The notes below the pieces were generated by a model. It was given only the letters and a program-made list of their open reading frames with translations. It had not been told where the DNA came from and ran no database searches. 64,000 bases of DNA from Megaustenia siamemsis (Eukaryota > Mollusca > Gastropoda > Stylommatophora > Ariophantidae), in contig JAVIAB010000073.1 of assembly GCA_032433765.1 (NCBI GenBank), forward strand, positions 61,340,552 through 61,404,551. Reading direction: 5' to 3'. How positions within the stretch are numbered: the first letter of the stretch is position 1; each line of letters begins with the position of its first letter. A program made the position numbers and the translations under genes. This document shows, one piece after another, positions 1-11,579 of this stretch.

Positions 1-649
1 TACATTCGACTGCTGGGTAAAGGAAACTTTGGGAGAGAAAAAGTGAGTCCTACTACAGCAGTGCGTTTTACATCAAACATGAACTATCAGTTGTAACATT
101 TACTCGTCTAAAAATAAGATTTTCATAACAGAATATGTAGACTAATAATACAGGAACGAAAGTCTGTCTTATAATGAGCGTGGGAATGCAATCAATTGCC
201 ATAGCTTTATATAATACCCCCCCCCCCCCCCCAAAAAAAAAATTCCTGATAAACATGGCGGCAAGTGTACGCTGATAAAGGGAATCATAGATGACATCGA
301 CTTCCGTTCCCAAGATGGTGGAACTATTTCACGTTCTCTCGATCGCTGCAGAAAGTGCATTTGGGGTCTGATTAATTTCGGCCCTCCATTGCACTTTTCT
401 GCGTTAAAGTCAAAATGATGATCTACTTAGCACATCTGCGCCGATGAAGCGGAGTAGTACGCACGGCAATATTCCTTTTTGACAAATCAAGTGTTGTGAA
501 TGCGACCTTCCACCGTCTCTAGAGTTGATCTATCGTTGTGTATGCTACGTCATCATAATGGCTCATCGTATATCTCAAGACCGGTCATACGCTAATCTTA
601 CGGTCTGTTGTTTGATGTGCGACGGGGATCTGACGACTGACTGTGTTTT
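1..649. other. Unassigned interval with poly-C/poly-A tract
   Basis: No gene is recognisable here. A homopolymer block of 16 C at 217-232 is followed directly by about 10 A at 233-242. The short ORFs over it show no recognisable domain. Confidence 0.6.
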
Positions 650-1171
650 ATATGTTCGGATTTGGAGTCAAAAACGATGTCTTAACATCATCAATCGCTA
701 TACATTTTAAAAAAATATGACGATCATCATTTTCAGGAGGACGTGAATATCTGGCCAATATGGTGGATAGGCGGCAGGAACCGTTGAGGGCAATATATGA
801 AGGTGTTCCTTGTTGCAGTCTCCTCATATTCCATGTCCTGCTTGTTGTAGGAGCTACTGAGTTATGTGCTCTGTGTAAACCGTGAGCTGTGTGTTTCATC
901 CGTTTTGATCGTGTTTCGATATTCCAATGCTTTACGATGAATGATGTTATCGTATGACAGGGAACATTTGGCTATGTTCATTTTCTGTGCGGTTTCACCT
1001 AATGTCTTTTAGGGTGTGCTGAGACTGCTATGATGGGGACTACAGCTACATTTCTTTGTTTGGGAGATGAGATAGTAATTCGGATGATTCCACTGGCACG
1101 GGCTGTTGAGCAATTATGGATTTTAATTTGTTTGCAGTGATACCGGGGCCTTCCATAACCAAAGAACCAAA
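650..1171 (-). repeat. Interspersed repeat R1, copy 1
   Basis: The reverse complement matches 56130-56635 over its whole length and 63423-63745 over its 5' part. All three begin with a run like tttggttctttggttatgg, followed by a block containing gtgccagtggaatcat and the conserved ctcagcacacgcc. Copies 1 and 2 continue to a shared end near tatgtttgga. No transposase is encoded. It is probably a non-autonomous mobile element; its class is unknown. Confidence 0.75.
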
Positions 1172-1174
1172 GGG

Positions 1175-1286
1175 AATCATAGGAGGAAGAGGTATATATT
1201 ACAGCACACAGAAAAAAAAAATAGAATTATCGCCTCGGAACTTTCCCTTTATAATAATATTCATTCATTATTATTTGTCTCCAGTA
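1175..1286. repeat. Rearranged fragment of SINE-like repeat S1
   Basis: The 3' half (gcctcggaactttcccttta, then attcattattatttgtctcc) is the reverse complement of the S1 copies at 24408 and 24860. The 5' half (ggaggaagaggtatatatta) is a same-sense relative of the segment near 24953-24970. The two halves of S1 therefore sit in opposite orientation, which suggests an inverted or fold-back copy. Confidence 0.5.
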
Positions 1287-1689
1287 CGCTGATAAGGGTA
1301 CCGACGAGGCGTTGGATATGTGGCACTTAAATAGAAGTAAATGATAAGGAATCATTGGGCTAGAACCAAGAAGCAAAGACAACATGTCATTAGTTTTCCA
1401 CTCAGACGTGTCACGGGGTAGTCATTCAAGATAAGTATGGACTGGTTATAGATGTAATAATTAAATATATGGCGTTCAGTGATTCAGGTGAGCAAATAAT
1501 TGGAAATCCGAGACTAGATCGTTTCTTCAAGCTCAGACAAAAACACGCTACACACATATTCACACGCAGTCACACGCACACACACACACACACACACACT
1601 CACACACACACACATGCAAACACAAAAATTAACGATAATAATTTTTTATCCAAAATGCGTTGTAGCTAAACACATTAGGTGGAAATTGA
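1287..1689. other. Unassigned interval with (CA)n microsatellite
   Basis: A CA microsatellite with one CT interruption lies at about 1571-1614. Nothing else is recognised. Confidence 0.7.
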
Positions 1690-2295
1690 TGAAAACATTA
1701 GTCCAGTGGGAAATCTATGAGAAGATATATATGAGTGAGGAAAAGATGCAAAAAATTAGTCGAGTGAGAAAAAGATGAAAAAAATTAGACGAGTGAGAAA
1801 AAGCTGAAAAAAATTAGACGAGTGAGAAAAAGATGAAAACATTAGACGAGTGAGAAAAAGATGAAAACATTAGACGAGTGAGAAAAAGATGAAAAAAATT
1901 AGACGAGTGAGAAAAAGATGAAAACATTAGACGAGTGAGAAAAAGATGAAAACATTAGACGAGTGAGAAAAAGATGAAAAAAATTAGACGAGTGAGAAAA
2001 AGATGAAAACATTAGACGAGTGAGAACAAGATGAAAACATTAGACCAGTGAGAAAAAGATGAAAACATTAGACGAGTGAGAACAAGATGAAAAAAATTAG
2101 ACGAGTGAAAAATAAATGAAAACATTAGACGAGTGAGAAAAAGATGAAAAAAATTAGACGAGTGAGAAAAAGATGAAAACATTAGACGAGTGAAAAATAA
2201 ATGAAAACATTAGACGAGTGAGAAATAAATGAGAATATTAGACGAGTGAGAAATAAATGAAAACATTAGACGAGTGAAAAATACATAAAAATATT
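1690..2295. repeat. Minisatellite, 28/29-bp unit, about 21 copies
   Basis: The unit contains gacgagtgagaaaaagatga followed by aaacatta (28 bp) or aaaaaatta (29 bp). Copies are purine-rich on this strand, and later units change to aaataaatg. The array degrades at both ends. Confidence 0.9.
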
Positions 2296-3014
2296 AATCG
2301 CTTCCAAAATGATAAACCTCGTTCTTGTTATAAAGTACCCTTCTGCATCTTCAGTATCTTTATGTAACAGTATATATCTCTCTCGATATCTCTCTTTCTC
2401 TCACTTTTTGTGTCTCACTATCTTTGTTAAACTCTTTAAAAATAACATTTTATCCCCCAAAATTGCACATATTGCACAAAAAAGGCACACAGGGACGTTA
2501 CTAGTACACACAAATGACGAGTTGTAAAATTGAACTTTCTCTGGCTGACTTTCAAAACTTCAGCGAAGACGGTAATTGGATGCCGATCACAGATGCAGTC
2601 ATGCTTAAGTCCCCGGAATGAAATCCTGACAAATATGGATTACTGGGACTCACTTCCGGCAGGAATTTAAGAGACAAGGTTCTAGCGGCCGCTTTTTTTG
2701 GAGCTAATGGCAAACAAAATATGAAGATTACAGAAATACCTCTGGCAAATTGCTTTCTCGTAACACGGTACAAGAATACGCATTTTTACGAAACACCAGG
2801 GAGGGGCGGATTGGAGAGTCTATGAGAAGCAATGGAAGGATAAAAAAAAACAGTGCAACAGGAAGCTGTAAATGGAGAGTCATAAATAAGTAAACAAGTA
2901 ACTTAAAGACTCATTTAATAAACTTATACACGCAATGTTAAGCTGTTGGCTGTGTGGGAATTGATATTTATTGTACCAGTTGTCTAAGTGGCAGGACAAA
3001 TATGTCAATAGTTT
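2296..3014. other. Unassigned interval
   Basis: I see no gene or known repeat here. The short ORFs at 2309-2527 and 2552-2773 have no recognisable domain. Confidence 0.5.
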
Positions 3015-5845
3015 TTTAGAGGAGAAGTGGTACTGATTGTACATGTACGTTAGAGGAGAAGTGGTACTGATTGTACATGTACGTTAGAGGAGAAGTGGTA
3101 CTGATTGTACATGTACGTTAGAGGAGAAGTGGTACTGGTTGTACATGTACGTTAGAGGAGAAGTGGTACTGGTTGTACATGTATGTTGGAGGAGAAGTGG
3201 TACTGGTTGTACATGTATGTTGGAGGAGAAGTGGTACTGGTTGTACGTGTGTGTTGGAGGAGAAGTGGTACTGGTTGTACGTGTATGTTGGAGAAGTGGT
3301 ACTGGTTGTACATGTGCGATATTGGAGAAGTGGTACTGGTTGTACATGTATGTTGGAGGAGAAGTGATACTGGTTGTACATGTATGTTGGAGGAGAAGTG
3401 GTACTGGTTGTACATGTATGTTGGAGGAGAAGTGATACTGGTTGTAAATGTATGTTGGAGAAGTGGTACTGGTTGTACATGTGCGATATTGGAGAAGTGG
3501 TACTGGTTGTACATGTGCGATATTGGAGAAGTGATACTGGTTGTACATGTGCGATATTGGAGAAGTGATACTGGTTGTACATGTGCGATATTGGAGAAGT
3601 GATACTGGTTGTACATGTGCGATATTGGAGAAGTGATACTGGTTGTACATGTGCGATATTGGAGAAGTGGTACTGGTTGTACATGTATGTTGGAGGAGAA
3701 GTGATACTGGTTGTACATGTGCGATATTGGAGAAGTGGTACTGGTTGTACATGTATGTTGGAGGAGAAGTGATACTGGTTGTACATGTGCGATATTGGAG
3801 AAGTGGTACTGGTTGTACATGTATGTTGGAGGAGAAGTGGTACTGGTTGTACATGTGCGATAATGGAGAAGTGGTACTGGTTGTACATGTATGTTGGAGG
3901 AGAAGTGATACTGGTTGTACATGTGCGATATTGGAGAAGTGATACTGGTTGTACATGTGCGATATTGGAGAAGTGATACTGGTTGTACATGTATGTTGGA
4001 GGAGAAGTGATACTGGTTGTACATGTATGTTGGAGGAGAAGTGATACTGGTTGTACATGTATGTTGGAGAAGTGGTACTGGTTGTACATGTGCGATATTG
4101 GAGAAGTGATACTGGTTGTACATGTATGGTGGAGGAGAAGTGATACTGGTTGTACTTGTATGTTGGAGGAGAAGTGATACTGGTTGTACATGTATGTTGG
4201 AGGAGAAGTGATACTGGTTGTACATGTATGTTGGAGAAGTGGTACTGGTTGTACATGTGCGATATTGGAGAAGTGATACTGGTTGTACATGTGCGATATT
4301 GGAGAAGTGATACTGGTTGTACATGTGCGATATTGGAGAAGTGATACTGGTTGTACATGTATGTTGGAGGAGAAGTGATACTGGTTGTTCATGTGCGATA
4401 TTGGAGAAGTGATACTGGTTGTACATGTATGTTGGAGGAGATGTGATACTGGTTGTACATGTGCGATATTGGAGAAGTGATATTGGTTGTACATGTATGT
4501 TGGAGGAGAAGTGATACTGGTTGTATATGTGCGATATTGGAGAAGTGATACTGGTTGTACATGTATGTTGGAGGAGAAGTGATACTGGTTGTACATGTAT
4601 GTTGGAGAAGTGGTACTGGTTGTACATGTGCGATATTGGAGAAGTGATACTGGTTGTACATGTATGTTGGAGGAGAAGTGATACTGGTTGTACATGTGCG
4701 ATATTGGAGAAGTGATACTGGTTGTACATGTATGTTGGAGGAGAAGTGATACTGGTTGTACATGTATGTTGGAGAAGTGGTACTGGTTGTACATGTGCGA
4801 TATTGGAGAAGTGATACTGGTTGTACATGTATGTTGGAGGAGAAGTGATACTGCTTGCACATGTATGTTGGAGGAGAAGTGATACTGGTTGTACATGTGC
4901 GATATTGGAGAAGTGATACTGGTTGTACATGTATGTTGGAGGAGAAGTGATACTGGTTGTACATGTATGTTGGAGAAGTGGTACTGGTTGTACATGTGCG
5001 ATATTGGAGAAGTGATACTGGTTGTACATGTATGTTGGAGGAGAAGTGATACTGGTTGTACATGTATGTTGGAGAAGAAGTGGTACTGGTTGTACATGTA
5101 TGTTGGAGAAGAAGTGGTACCGGATGTACATGTACGTTAGAGGAGAAGTGGTACTGGTTTTACATGTACGTTAGAGGAGAAGTGGTACTGGTTGTACATG
5201 CATGTTGGAGGAGAAGTGGTACTGGTTGTACATGTACGTTAGAGGAGAAGTGGTACTGGTTTTACGTGTATTTTGGAGGAGAAGTGATACTGGTTGTACA
5301 TGTATGTTGGAGAAGAAGTGGTACTGGTTGTACATGTATGTTGGAGAAGAAGTGGTACCGGATGTACATGTACGTTAGAGGAGAAGTGGTACTGGTTTTA
5401 CATGTACGTTAGAGGAGAAGTGGTACTGGTTGTACATGCATGTTGGAGGAGAAGTGGTACTGGTTGTACATGTACGTTAGAGGAGAAGTGGTACTGGTTG
5501 TACGTGTATGTTGGAGGAGAAGTGGTACTGGTTGTACATGTATGTTGGAGGAGAAGTGGTACTGGTTGTACATGTTTGTTGGAGAAGAAGTGGTACTGGT
5601 TGTACATGTATGTTGGAGGAGAAGTCGTACTGGTTGTACATGTACGTTAGAGGAGAAGTGGTACTGGTTGTACATGTACGTTAGAGGAGAAGTGGTACTG
5701 GTTGCACATGTACGTTAGAGGAGAATTGGTACTGGTTGCACATGTACGTTGGAGGAGAAGTGATACTGGTTTTACATGTACGTTAGAGGAGAAGTAGTAC
5801 TGGTTTTACATGTACGTTGGAGGAGAAATGTTACTGGTTTTACAC
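3015..5845. repeat. Minisatellite, 34-bp (and 31-bp) units, about 83 copies
   Basis: Three unit types share ggttgtacatg and ggagaagtg. Type A (34 bp) has tatgttggagga, type B (34 bp) has tgcgatattgga, and type C (31 bp) has tatgttgga. A fourth edge type has tacgttagagga. Type B is confined to the core (about 3309-5010), and the tacgttagagga type dominates both flanks. Because 34 is 1 mod 3, the minus strand is open for hundreds of codons in every frame with a 34-residue period. Those ORFs (up to 659 codons) are explained by the repeat and are not annotated as genes. Confidence 0.95.
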
Positions 5846-6468
5846 GTTCTCTAAGACGTGAAGTAGCGTGTATTTGTTGTACAAATTCTCAAATAGGCAA
5901 CTTGCTATATAAATAGTTAGAACAGCATGCATGTTTCGTACAGGATCTTCAAGAAATAACCAAATGTATATGTTGTACAGGTACTGTAGGAGAGTACAAA
6001 CTGTATTTGTTTTACAGCTATTCCCAAACTCAACATAATTTTCTTTGAAACTGTTTGGTGCATTGCTGTGCATTTTTTAATGCAGCCTTAGATTCTCCCC
6101 GACTGTAATACAATATTTGTATCTGTTGTAAAACTGATCTAGTTTAGAATTGTGATTATATAGATTATATACAAAATGGCTTTATGGACAGAGAATTGAA
6201 TGTTTTTCTGTCGATCTTTCCCCTGCCAAAAAGTGCACATTATAAACTTTCTAGTGAATAAACCAAGCTTGGAAAACTTCAAAGCGTGCTAATTACCTGT
6301 TTGAACTTGGTTGGTGACCTTATGAATACTGAATCATCAATATACGTGAATGATGCTGTTAATAATCATAGTAAAAACGTATCTTATTTTATTTTTTCTG
6401 AAGGGCTCAAATAGTGAACTGTCTAGATTTTCTAAATCATAAAGAATTTAAAGTGTAAATTCATCGCC
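5846..6468. other. Unassigned A+T-rich interval
   Basis: Weak echoes of the preceding array (ttgttgtacaaa, atgttgtacagg) suggest badly decayed monomers up to about 6020. Nothing else is recognised. Confidence 0.4.
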
Positions 6469-7329
6469 ATGCAAAAAGTAACTTTAATGTTGTACAGACA
6501 CTTCTACAATGAAACTATGAGAGGTCGATTATACCACAACATACAAGAACTAGAGAAGAGAGCACAGGCTGTAGATAGGAAATCTTTTATCCGGTGGATA
6601 AACCAGGATTTTGAATCTCAATAAAGCTACCATCAATCAAGGGAGAAGAAAAAAAGAGGACGATTTTAACAAACATGTTAATAGACATAAGACTTTGAAA
6701 ATGTTTCAGGCAATTCAGCTCGTTACTCTGCACAAGCTAAACGTTCAGTTACAATCGGAATGCGGTATTCAAGTTTCAAAACTTCTGTGTAGAAAGTTGT
6801 AAGAAGCGCTGGTTTCACTTTTGGAAAATCTGAAGACGACAGGAACATTGTGAAGAGCCACGATTGATTGCTTCTGGGAGTAAATTCCTGAGACAGGTTC
6901 GAGTGAGAAGGATGGCTACGTCATCGTGTATCTGGATAAAGGTTGGGCTAATGCCCACCATGCTTCTGAGAAACAATGAGAATTGTTTGACAGAGAAAAG
7001 AAAAATACCAGGCGGAAAGGGCAGCTCGCTATATTAGCACACGCTGCCAGCCGAAGGAATAGAGTTATCACACAGGCAGTGCGTATTGTTCAAGCAAAGT
7101 CTAAAGATGGTAGGGATACCACTTTGGAATGAATGGATACATTTTCGATGATTGGATAGAGAACACTATCCTACCCACCCTGGATAGACCGTCTTGCCTG
7201 GTAATGTACATTGCATCTTTCCATCATGCTGTAGAGCTGTTAAACAAGGTTCCATCTTCATTAAGCACAACAGATCAAATCAAGACTTGGCTTGCAAAAG
7301 AAAATGATCCGTTTCACACAATCAGTTGA
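6469..7329 (+). pseudogene. Decayed Tc1/mariner-superfamily (DD82E-like) transposase
   Basis: Translation in shifting frames follows the transposase at 17887-19029. The N-terminus MQKVTLMLYRHF (from 6469) matches MQKVTVLLYQHF. LYHNIQELEKRAQ matches the helix-turn-helix region, and YVIVYLDKGWANAHHAS (near 6920-6965) matches the first catalytic-Asp block YDIVYLDESWVNAHHTY. MNGYIFDDWIEN and DQIKTWLAKEN (7129-7310) match the region around the second Asp. In the second catalytic block MDNASYHN reads like MYIASFHH, so the catalytic D is lost. Several stops and frameshifts separate the pieces, and the C-terminal NPIE block is absent. It keeps the N-terminal segment that the 17.9-19.0 kb copy has lost. 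No TIRs were seen around it. Confidence 0.8.
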
Positions 7330-7449
7330 ATTCAGAGCTTCTGCCGCTTATGAAACAAAGGAAAATGTAAAGTGAATGTAAAGTAAATGAAGTATAGCCG
7401 GGACAAGCAGACAGAGATTAAAATGGACTACAACATACTGGACAGAAGA

Positions 7450-7533
7450 ACCTTAGAGCATCAAGGAAACGGACAAGGTGAATTGGAGATCAATGGTAAC
7501 CTGCCTACGATGTGGAGATGGCACAAGATGATA
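7450..7533 (+). pseudogene. Possible LINE C-terminal fragment
   Basis: One frame reads ETDKVNWRSMVTCLRCGDGTR in two halves (ETDKVNWRSM, then VTCLRCGDGTR) followed by a stop. It resembles the DRxxWRSMV tail found at the C-terminus of RTE-like LINE proteins. It is only about 25 codons, so the assignment is tentative. Confidence 0.3.
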
Positions 7534-7660
7534 ACGCAATGATATTTTCATTTAATTTTACTTTCATCAACTTTGAGTTGAAGAGACAGATTTCAAAATG
7601 ACAAGCGTCAACTTCAGGCTAAACTACTGCAACAGTCTAATCAATAACAAGTTTGATATA

Positions 7661-7778
7661 CAGCAACACAAGTTGGATTGTCATCTAAAATAGGAAGCAT
7701 TCATGGTTAGCCGACCTCACAGCAACACAAGTTGGATTGTCATCTAAAATAGGAAGCATTCATGGTTAGCCGACCTCA
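7661..7778. repeat. 59-bp direct duplication
   Basis: A 59-bp segment beginning cagcaacacaagttgg is present twice in tandem, at 7661-7719 and 7720-7778, essentially without differences. Confidence 0.9.
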
Positions 7779-7837
7779 CAAGAGAAGCTGAGTGATTGCG
7801 TTTAGAAATGGTTATAATAGTGACGTATTTAGTGTAT

Positions 7838-8547
7838 ACTTTTTTTATACAAGAAAAAGAGTTTTTAAATGTTACGTAGAGCCAGTCTTAACATATGGAC
7901 GCGAATCATGGACAATAGGACAACAGACTAGAAAATCACTGGAGTCTCTAGAAATGTGGTTTTACAGAAGAATATTGAGAGTACCTTGGACAGCTAAGAA
8001 GAGTAATGAAGATGTTCTGAGAGAGGTCAAAGCAAAAAGAGAGCTAATTTCCAATATTAGGAAGAAACAATCATCATTTTTTGGCCATGTAATGAGACGA
8101 AGACCCAGGGAGACACTGAGAAGAACATTGATGAGAGAGGCAAGAGCAGCAGGATTCGGCTCCTTCAATGAGATAGATCAGCTTGCACAGAACAGAGACA
8201 AATGGCGAGATTTGATAAAATATCTTTAAAAGAAAACTGCTAGAACAAAAATTCAGATAGGAGGAGTATCTTGGTCTACGCCCTATGGACCGGCTACGGC
8301 TCGAAAGGTCAATAGATAGATAGATAGATAGATAGAAAGAGAAGAGAACAACTGAAATATATTGTAACAACTAGAAAAATTGAGGGACGAAAAAAGATAG
8401 AGGGAAGTAAAGAGACAAAATAACAGACAGCTTAAGAGAATGGCTTGGCAGAAGTTCAAAAACAGAAATGATAAATAGCTGCCGAGATCGAAAGTTGTGG
8501 AGAGACAAGATTACCTACGCCAGCAGGCCCGGTACTTGATGATGATG
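7838..8547 (+). mobile_element. LINE-A copy 1 (RTE-like), 5'-truncated 3' end
   Basis: This is the 3' end of a non-LTR retrotransposon. The frame reads CYVEPVLTYG…WTIGQQTRKSLES, then WFYRRILRVPWTAKKSNED and KKQSSFFGHVMRR, the conserved region C-terminal to the RT domain. It resumes after an insertion with REQLKYIVTTRKIEGR and ends with RKLWRDKITYAS…RPGT and a (GAT)n tail. An 11-bp direct duplication, atttagtgtat, flanks it at 7827-7837 and 8548-8558, the signature of target-primed insertion. A lone monomer of the 45-bp minisatellite lies upstream (7806-7837) and the array resumes directly downstream, so the element landed inside that array. RTE-like clade is inferred from the trinucleotide tail and the sequence style. 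Confidence 0.85.
8101..8336 (+). mobile_element. LINE-B 3' end nested inside LINE-A copy 1
   Basis: LINE-A coding sequence stops after GHVMRR and resumes at REQLKY beyond this segment. The insert encodes ARAAGFGSFNEIDQLAQNR and DKWRDLIKYL then a stop, the style of another LINE's C-terminus. It ends with a 3' untranslated stretch, cggctcgaaaggtcaataga, and a (TAGA)n tail at 8311-8336. The last roughly 45 bp plus tail are shared with the SINE-like repeat at 20319-20600. Exact boundaries and the TSD are unclear because the target is purine-rich. Confidence 0.65.
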
Positions 8548-9532
8548 ATTTAGTGTATGACTACTGTTAGAATAGACTATGATAGTGATGTATTTAGTAA
8601 TTGACTACTGGTTAGAATAGACTATGATAGTGATGTATTTAGTATTTGACTACTGGTTAGAATAGGCTATGATAGTGACGTATTTAGTATTTGACTACTG
8701 GTTAGGATAGACTATGATAGTGATGTATTTTATATGACTACTGGTTAGATACGACTATGATAGTGAGTATTTAGTATTTGACTACTGTTTAAAATAGACT
8801 ATACTACTGACGTATTTAGTATATGACTACTGGTTAGAATAGACTATGATAGTGATGTATTTAGTATTTGACTACTGGTTATAATAGACTGTGATAGTGA
8901 CGTATTTAGTATTTGACTACTGGTTAGAATGGACTGTGATAGTGATGTATTTAGTATTTGACTACTGGTTAGAATAGACTATGATAGTGATGTATTTAGT
9001 ATATGACCACTGGTTAGAATAGACTATGATAGTGATGTATTTAGTATTTGACTACTGGTTATAATGGACTGTGACAGTGATGTATTTAGTATTTGACTAC
9101 TGGTTATAATAGACTGTGAAGTGACATATTTAGTATTTGACTACTGGTTAGAATGGACTGTGATAGTGACGTATTTAGTATTTGACTACTGGTTAGAATG
9201 GACTGTGATAGTGACGTATTTAGTATTTGACTACTGGTTATAATGGACTGTGATAGTGACGTATTTAGTATTTGACTACTGGTTAGAATAGACTATGATA
9301 GTGATGTATTTTATATGACTACTGGTTAGATATGACTATGATAGTGATGTATTTTATATGACTACTGGTTAGATATGACTATGATAGTGATGTATTTAGT
9401 ATTTGACCACTGGTTAGAATAGCCTATGATAGTGATGTATGTTATATGACTACTGGTTAGATAAGACTATGATAGTGATGTATTTAGTATTAGACTACTG
9501 GTTACACCAGACTATGATGGTGACGTATAAAG
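8548..9532. repeat. Minisatellite, 45-bp unit, about 21 copies
   Basis: The unit contains gactatgatagtgatgtatt followed by tagtatttgactactggtta. Some copies lack a few bases (attttatatgactactgg), giving 41-42-bp variants. One monomer is stranded at 7806-7837 by the LINE-A insertion. Confidence 0.9.
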
Positions 9533-9664
9533 ATGAGAGTGATTATAGCATTGATACATGTGTGAGAATTATGATAATATTTATACAAATATCTATCTCT
9601 CTCTCTGCGATCAAGACTCAATCAGAGTAGGATTCCAGACTCTCTCATGAAGTCAGCTGTCTGT

Positions 9665-10228
9665 TTAATCGAATCGATTACCCCATAAAGTTTTTCTTCC
9701 AGGGAGGTGGGCGTGGACCACATTGCTCTTCTCAGGTCTGTGTACTGGGGCAATCCTGTAGACACGTTTTGTAGTCATTTTGTCCAGTGTACCGTGGCAT
9801 AGGCTGGTTGCACCTATTTTGAATTTGGTGAACATGCGATTTCTCATTCTATTGTGACCAGTGCGTAGGCGAAGTATGATGACTTGATCCCTCCTTGATA
9901 GTTGGTGGTATCCGTCACTCTCGTTATGCTTTGGGTGTTCTCGTTTCCATTTTTCATGGAACTGACCCTTGAGGATGGATTTGGTTACATTATAACTGAG
10001 CGGATGGTTCTCTTGTGGTAATCTCCCTCCCTCATTAGCTAATTTGTCTGCGCGTTCGTTCCCGTGTATATTACAGTGTGATGGTATCCACTGAGAGACT
10101 ACTCTCTGGAAGTTATTGCATAGTTGGTCCAGGGTTGTTCTCAAGTCATCTACTTCATTGTTCTTGGGCCTTTTTAGAGCTGATAGTACTGATAGTGCAT
10201 CAGTCAGAATCACTAATTTATTGTGCAT
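9665..10228 (-). pseudogene. LINE-D RNase H domain and C-terminus (partial)
   Basis: The frame begins near LVILTDALSVLSAL (third catalytic Asp block) and continues with WIPSHCNIHGNERADKLA, which supplies the His and fourth acidic residue. It then has RLRTGHNRMRNRMFTKFKIG, the conserved block after RNase H. The N-terminal half with the first Asp and the Glu (the TDGSA and AE blocks intact in LINE-C at 58.9-59.2 kb) is missing, an internal deletion of some tens of codons near 10228. The terminal Cys/His segment is frameshifted: an adjacent frame reads CLQDCPSTQT. Confidence 0.85.
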
Positions 10229-11036
10229 GTCATTTTTGGGTAGGTATCGTGTGTGTGTTTTTCTACTGCGTGTTTTCTTTCTGTGTCTGATTGGGTGCCT
10301 TTTCTCATGATTCCTTCTATATTTTCCTTAAGTTCTGGTATTTTATGCTTTCCATGAGGAGACATATCAGATGGGTGATATCTCAAGGGTTTCGATACTG
10401 TTTGGGAAAGTACTGGGTCTCCAGTAGTTAGTTCATGGGCAATTGCAGTGAAGTTGCTCCTCTTTAGTTGTACAATTCCGGAACAAGTTATACTTTGGTG
10501 CATGGGGTGGCTAAGGAACCTTCTATATTTCTCCGCTTGTTGCAATACTTTAGTGACCCGTCTGTCATCTAAGGGTTGTAAACCTGTTACTGTTTCTTGA
10601 GTCTTGATAGGTGTAGATTTCATAGCACCAGTGATGATACGGGCAGCTTGGTTCTGTGTTCTGTTAATTTTGCTAAGGTGTGATTTGGAAGCCACAACCC
10701 AGGCTGTGACTCCATACTCTAGAGCTAGTCTGACTCTTCCTACCTATAGTCTTTTCAAAATATTGTTGTCTGCCGCCCCCAGTCCGTTCCTGCCAATTTC
10801 TTCATAATATTTGTTCGTTTTCTGGATTTTTTTCTTGCTCTGTCTATCTGATTGTTCCAAGTCATTCTGCGATTCATGGTGACGCCAAGATATGTTGGGT
10901 TTTGGTCAATAGGAAGTGTATGGTCTTTTATCTTCAAGTTTGCAGAGAGTGTGTTTCTTGATAGGCTGAAAATTGTATATGTAGTTTTTTTCGTTGATTG
11001 GTACGAACCACGTGTTCGTCCATTTTTCAAGTTCAC
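10213..11036 (-). pseudogene. LINE-D RT thumb/connection region (two frames)
   Basis: The segment 10755-11036 contains NPTYLGVTMNRRMTWNNQI, matching ATYLGVTFDNKLSWKQQI of LINE-C. The segment 10213-10695 contains NRTQNQAARIITGAMKSTPI, matching VQNQALRVITGAMKSTPV. A frameshift near 10700-10755 separates them. The role in the live element would be the structural region between the RT palm and RNase H. Confidence 0.85.
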
Positions 11037-11579
11037 CTAGGGCATATTGCGCCCTGGATCCAGCCACCGACATACTTTCCTCGCGAGCCCATAACGCCAG
11101 ATTATCTGCGTATATTGCTGAGTGTATTCTGGGTGGAATGTCCATTACGATGTCATTTATGAAAATTAAAAAGAGTGTTGGGGACAAGACTCCGCCTTGT
11201 GGGACACCTTGTTCGATAGAGACCTTCTTACTTAGTTGACCTTGAACTTGTTCTCTGGCCGTTCTATCCTGAAGGTATTGAGAGAGCCAATTGAATAAAC
11301 GACCCTGGATGCCAAGTCTACAAAGCTTGTTCTTTAAACCCCATCGCCATACCCTATCAAAAGCCTTCTCCATGTCGACCCACACTGCTAGTGTGTGTTT
11401 TGTTTCTTGTAGAACATCCTCTATTTCCTGTGCAATGTAGGTGACCAGATCTTCAGTTGATCTGTGCTGACGGAAGCCACTTTGTTGTGGTACGATTTGT
11501 TGTTTTGTCTCCAAATGCCACATAAGTCTTCTGTTAACCAGACTTTCCATGAGTTTACTCAGGCAGCTCAGTAGGCTAA
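10906..11579 (-). pseudogene. LINE-D reverse transcriptase, C-terminal palm part
   Basis: RT blocks are visible in order: LMESLVNRRLMWHLE, VPQQSGFRQHRSTEDLV, AVWVDMEKAFDRVWRWGL (first catalytic Asp), GVPQGGVLSPTLFLIFIND, and SAIYADNLALWA. The last block should be YADD; the codon at 11101-11103 (plus strand) makes it YADN, removing one of the metal-binding aspartates. The ORF's upstream extension to 11700 is the nested insert, not RT. Confidence 0.9.

Noticed and set aside
1469..1669. ORF across the CA repeat
   Set aside because: Most of it is a His-Thr run from the microsatellite.
3084..5131. Minus-strand ORFs of 424-659 codons (MYNQYHFS-type repeats)
   Set aside because: They are a by-product of the 34-bp array, and three frames encode the same phase-shifted peptide.
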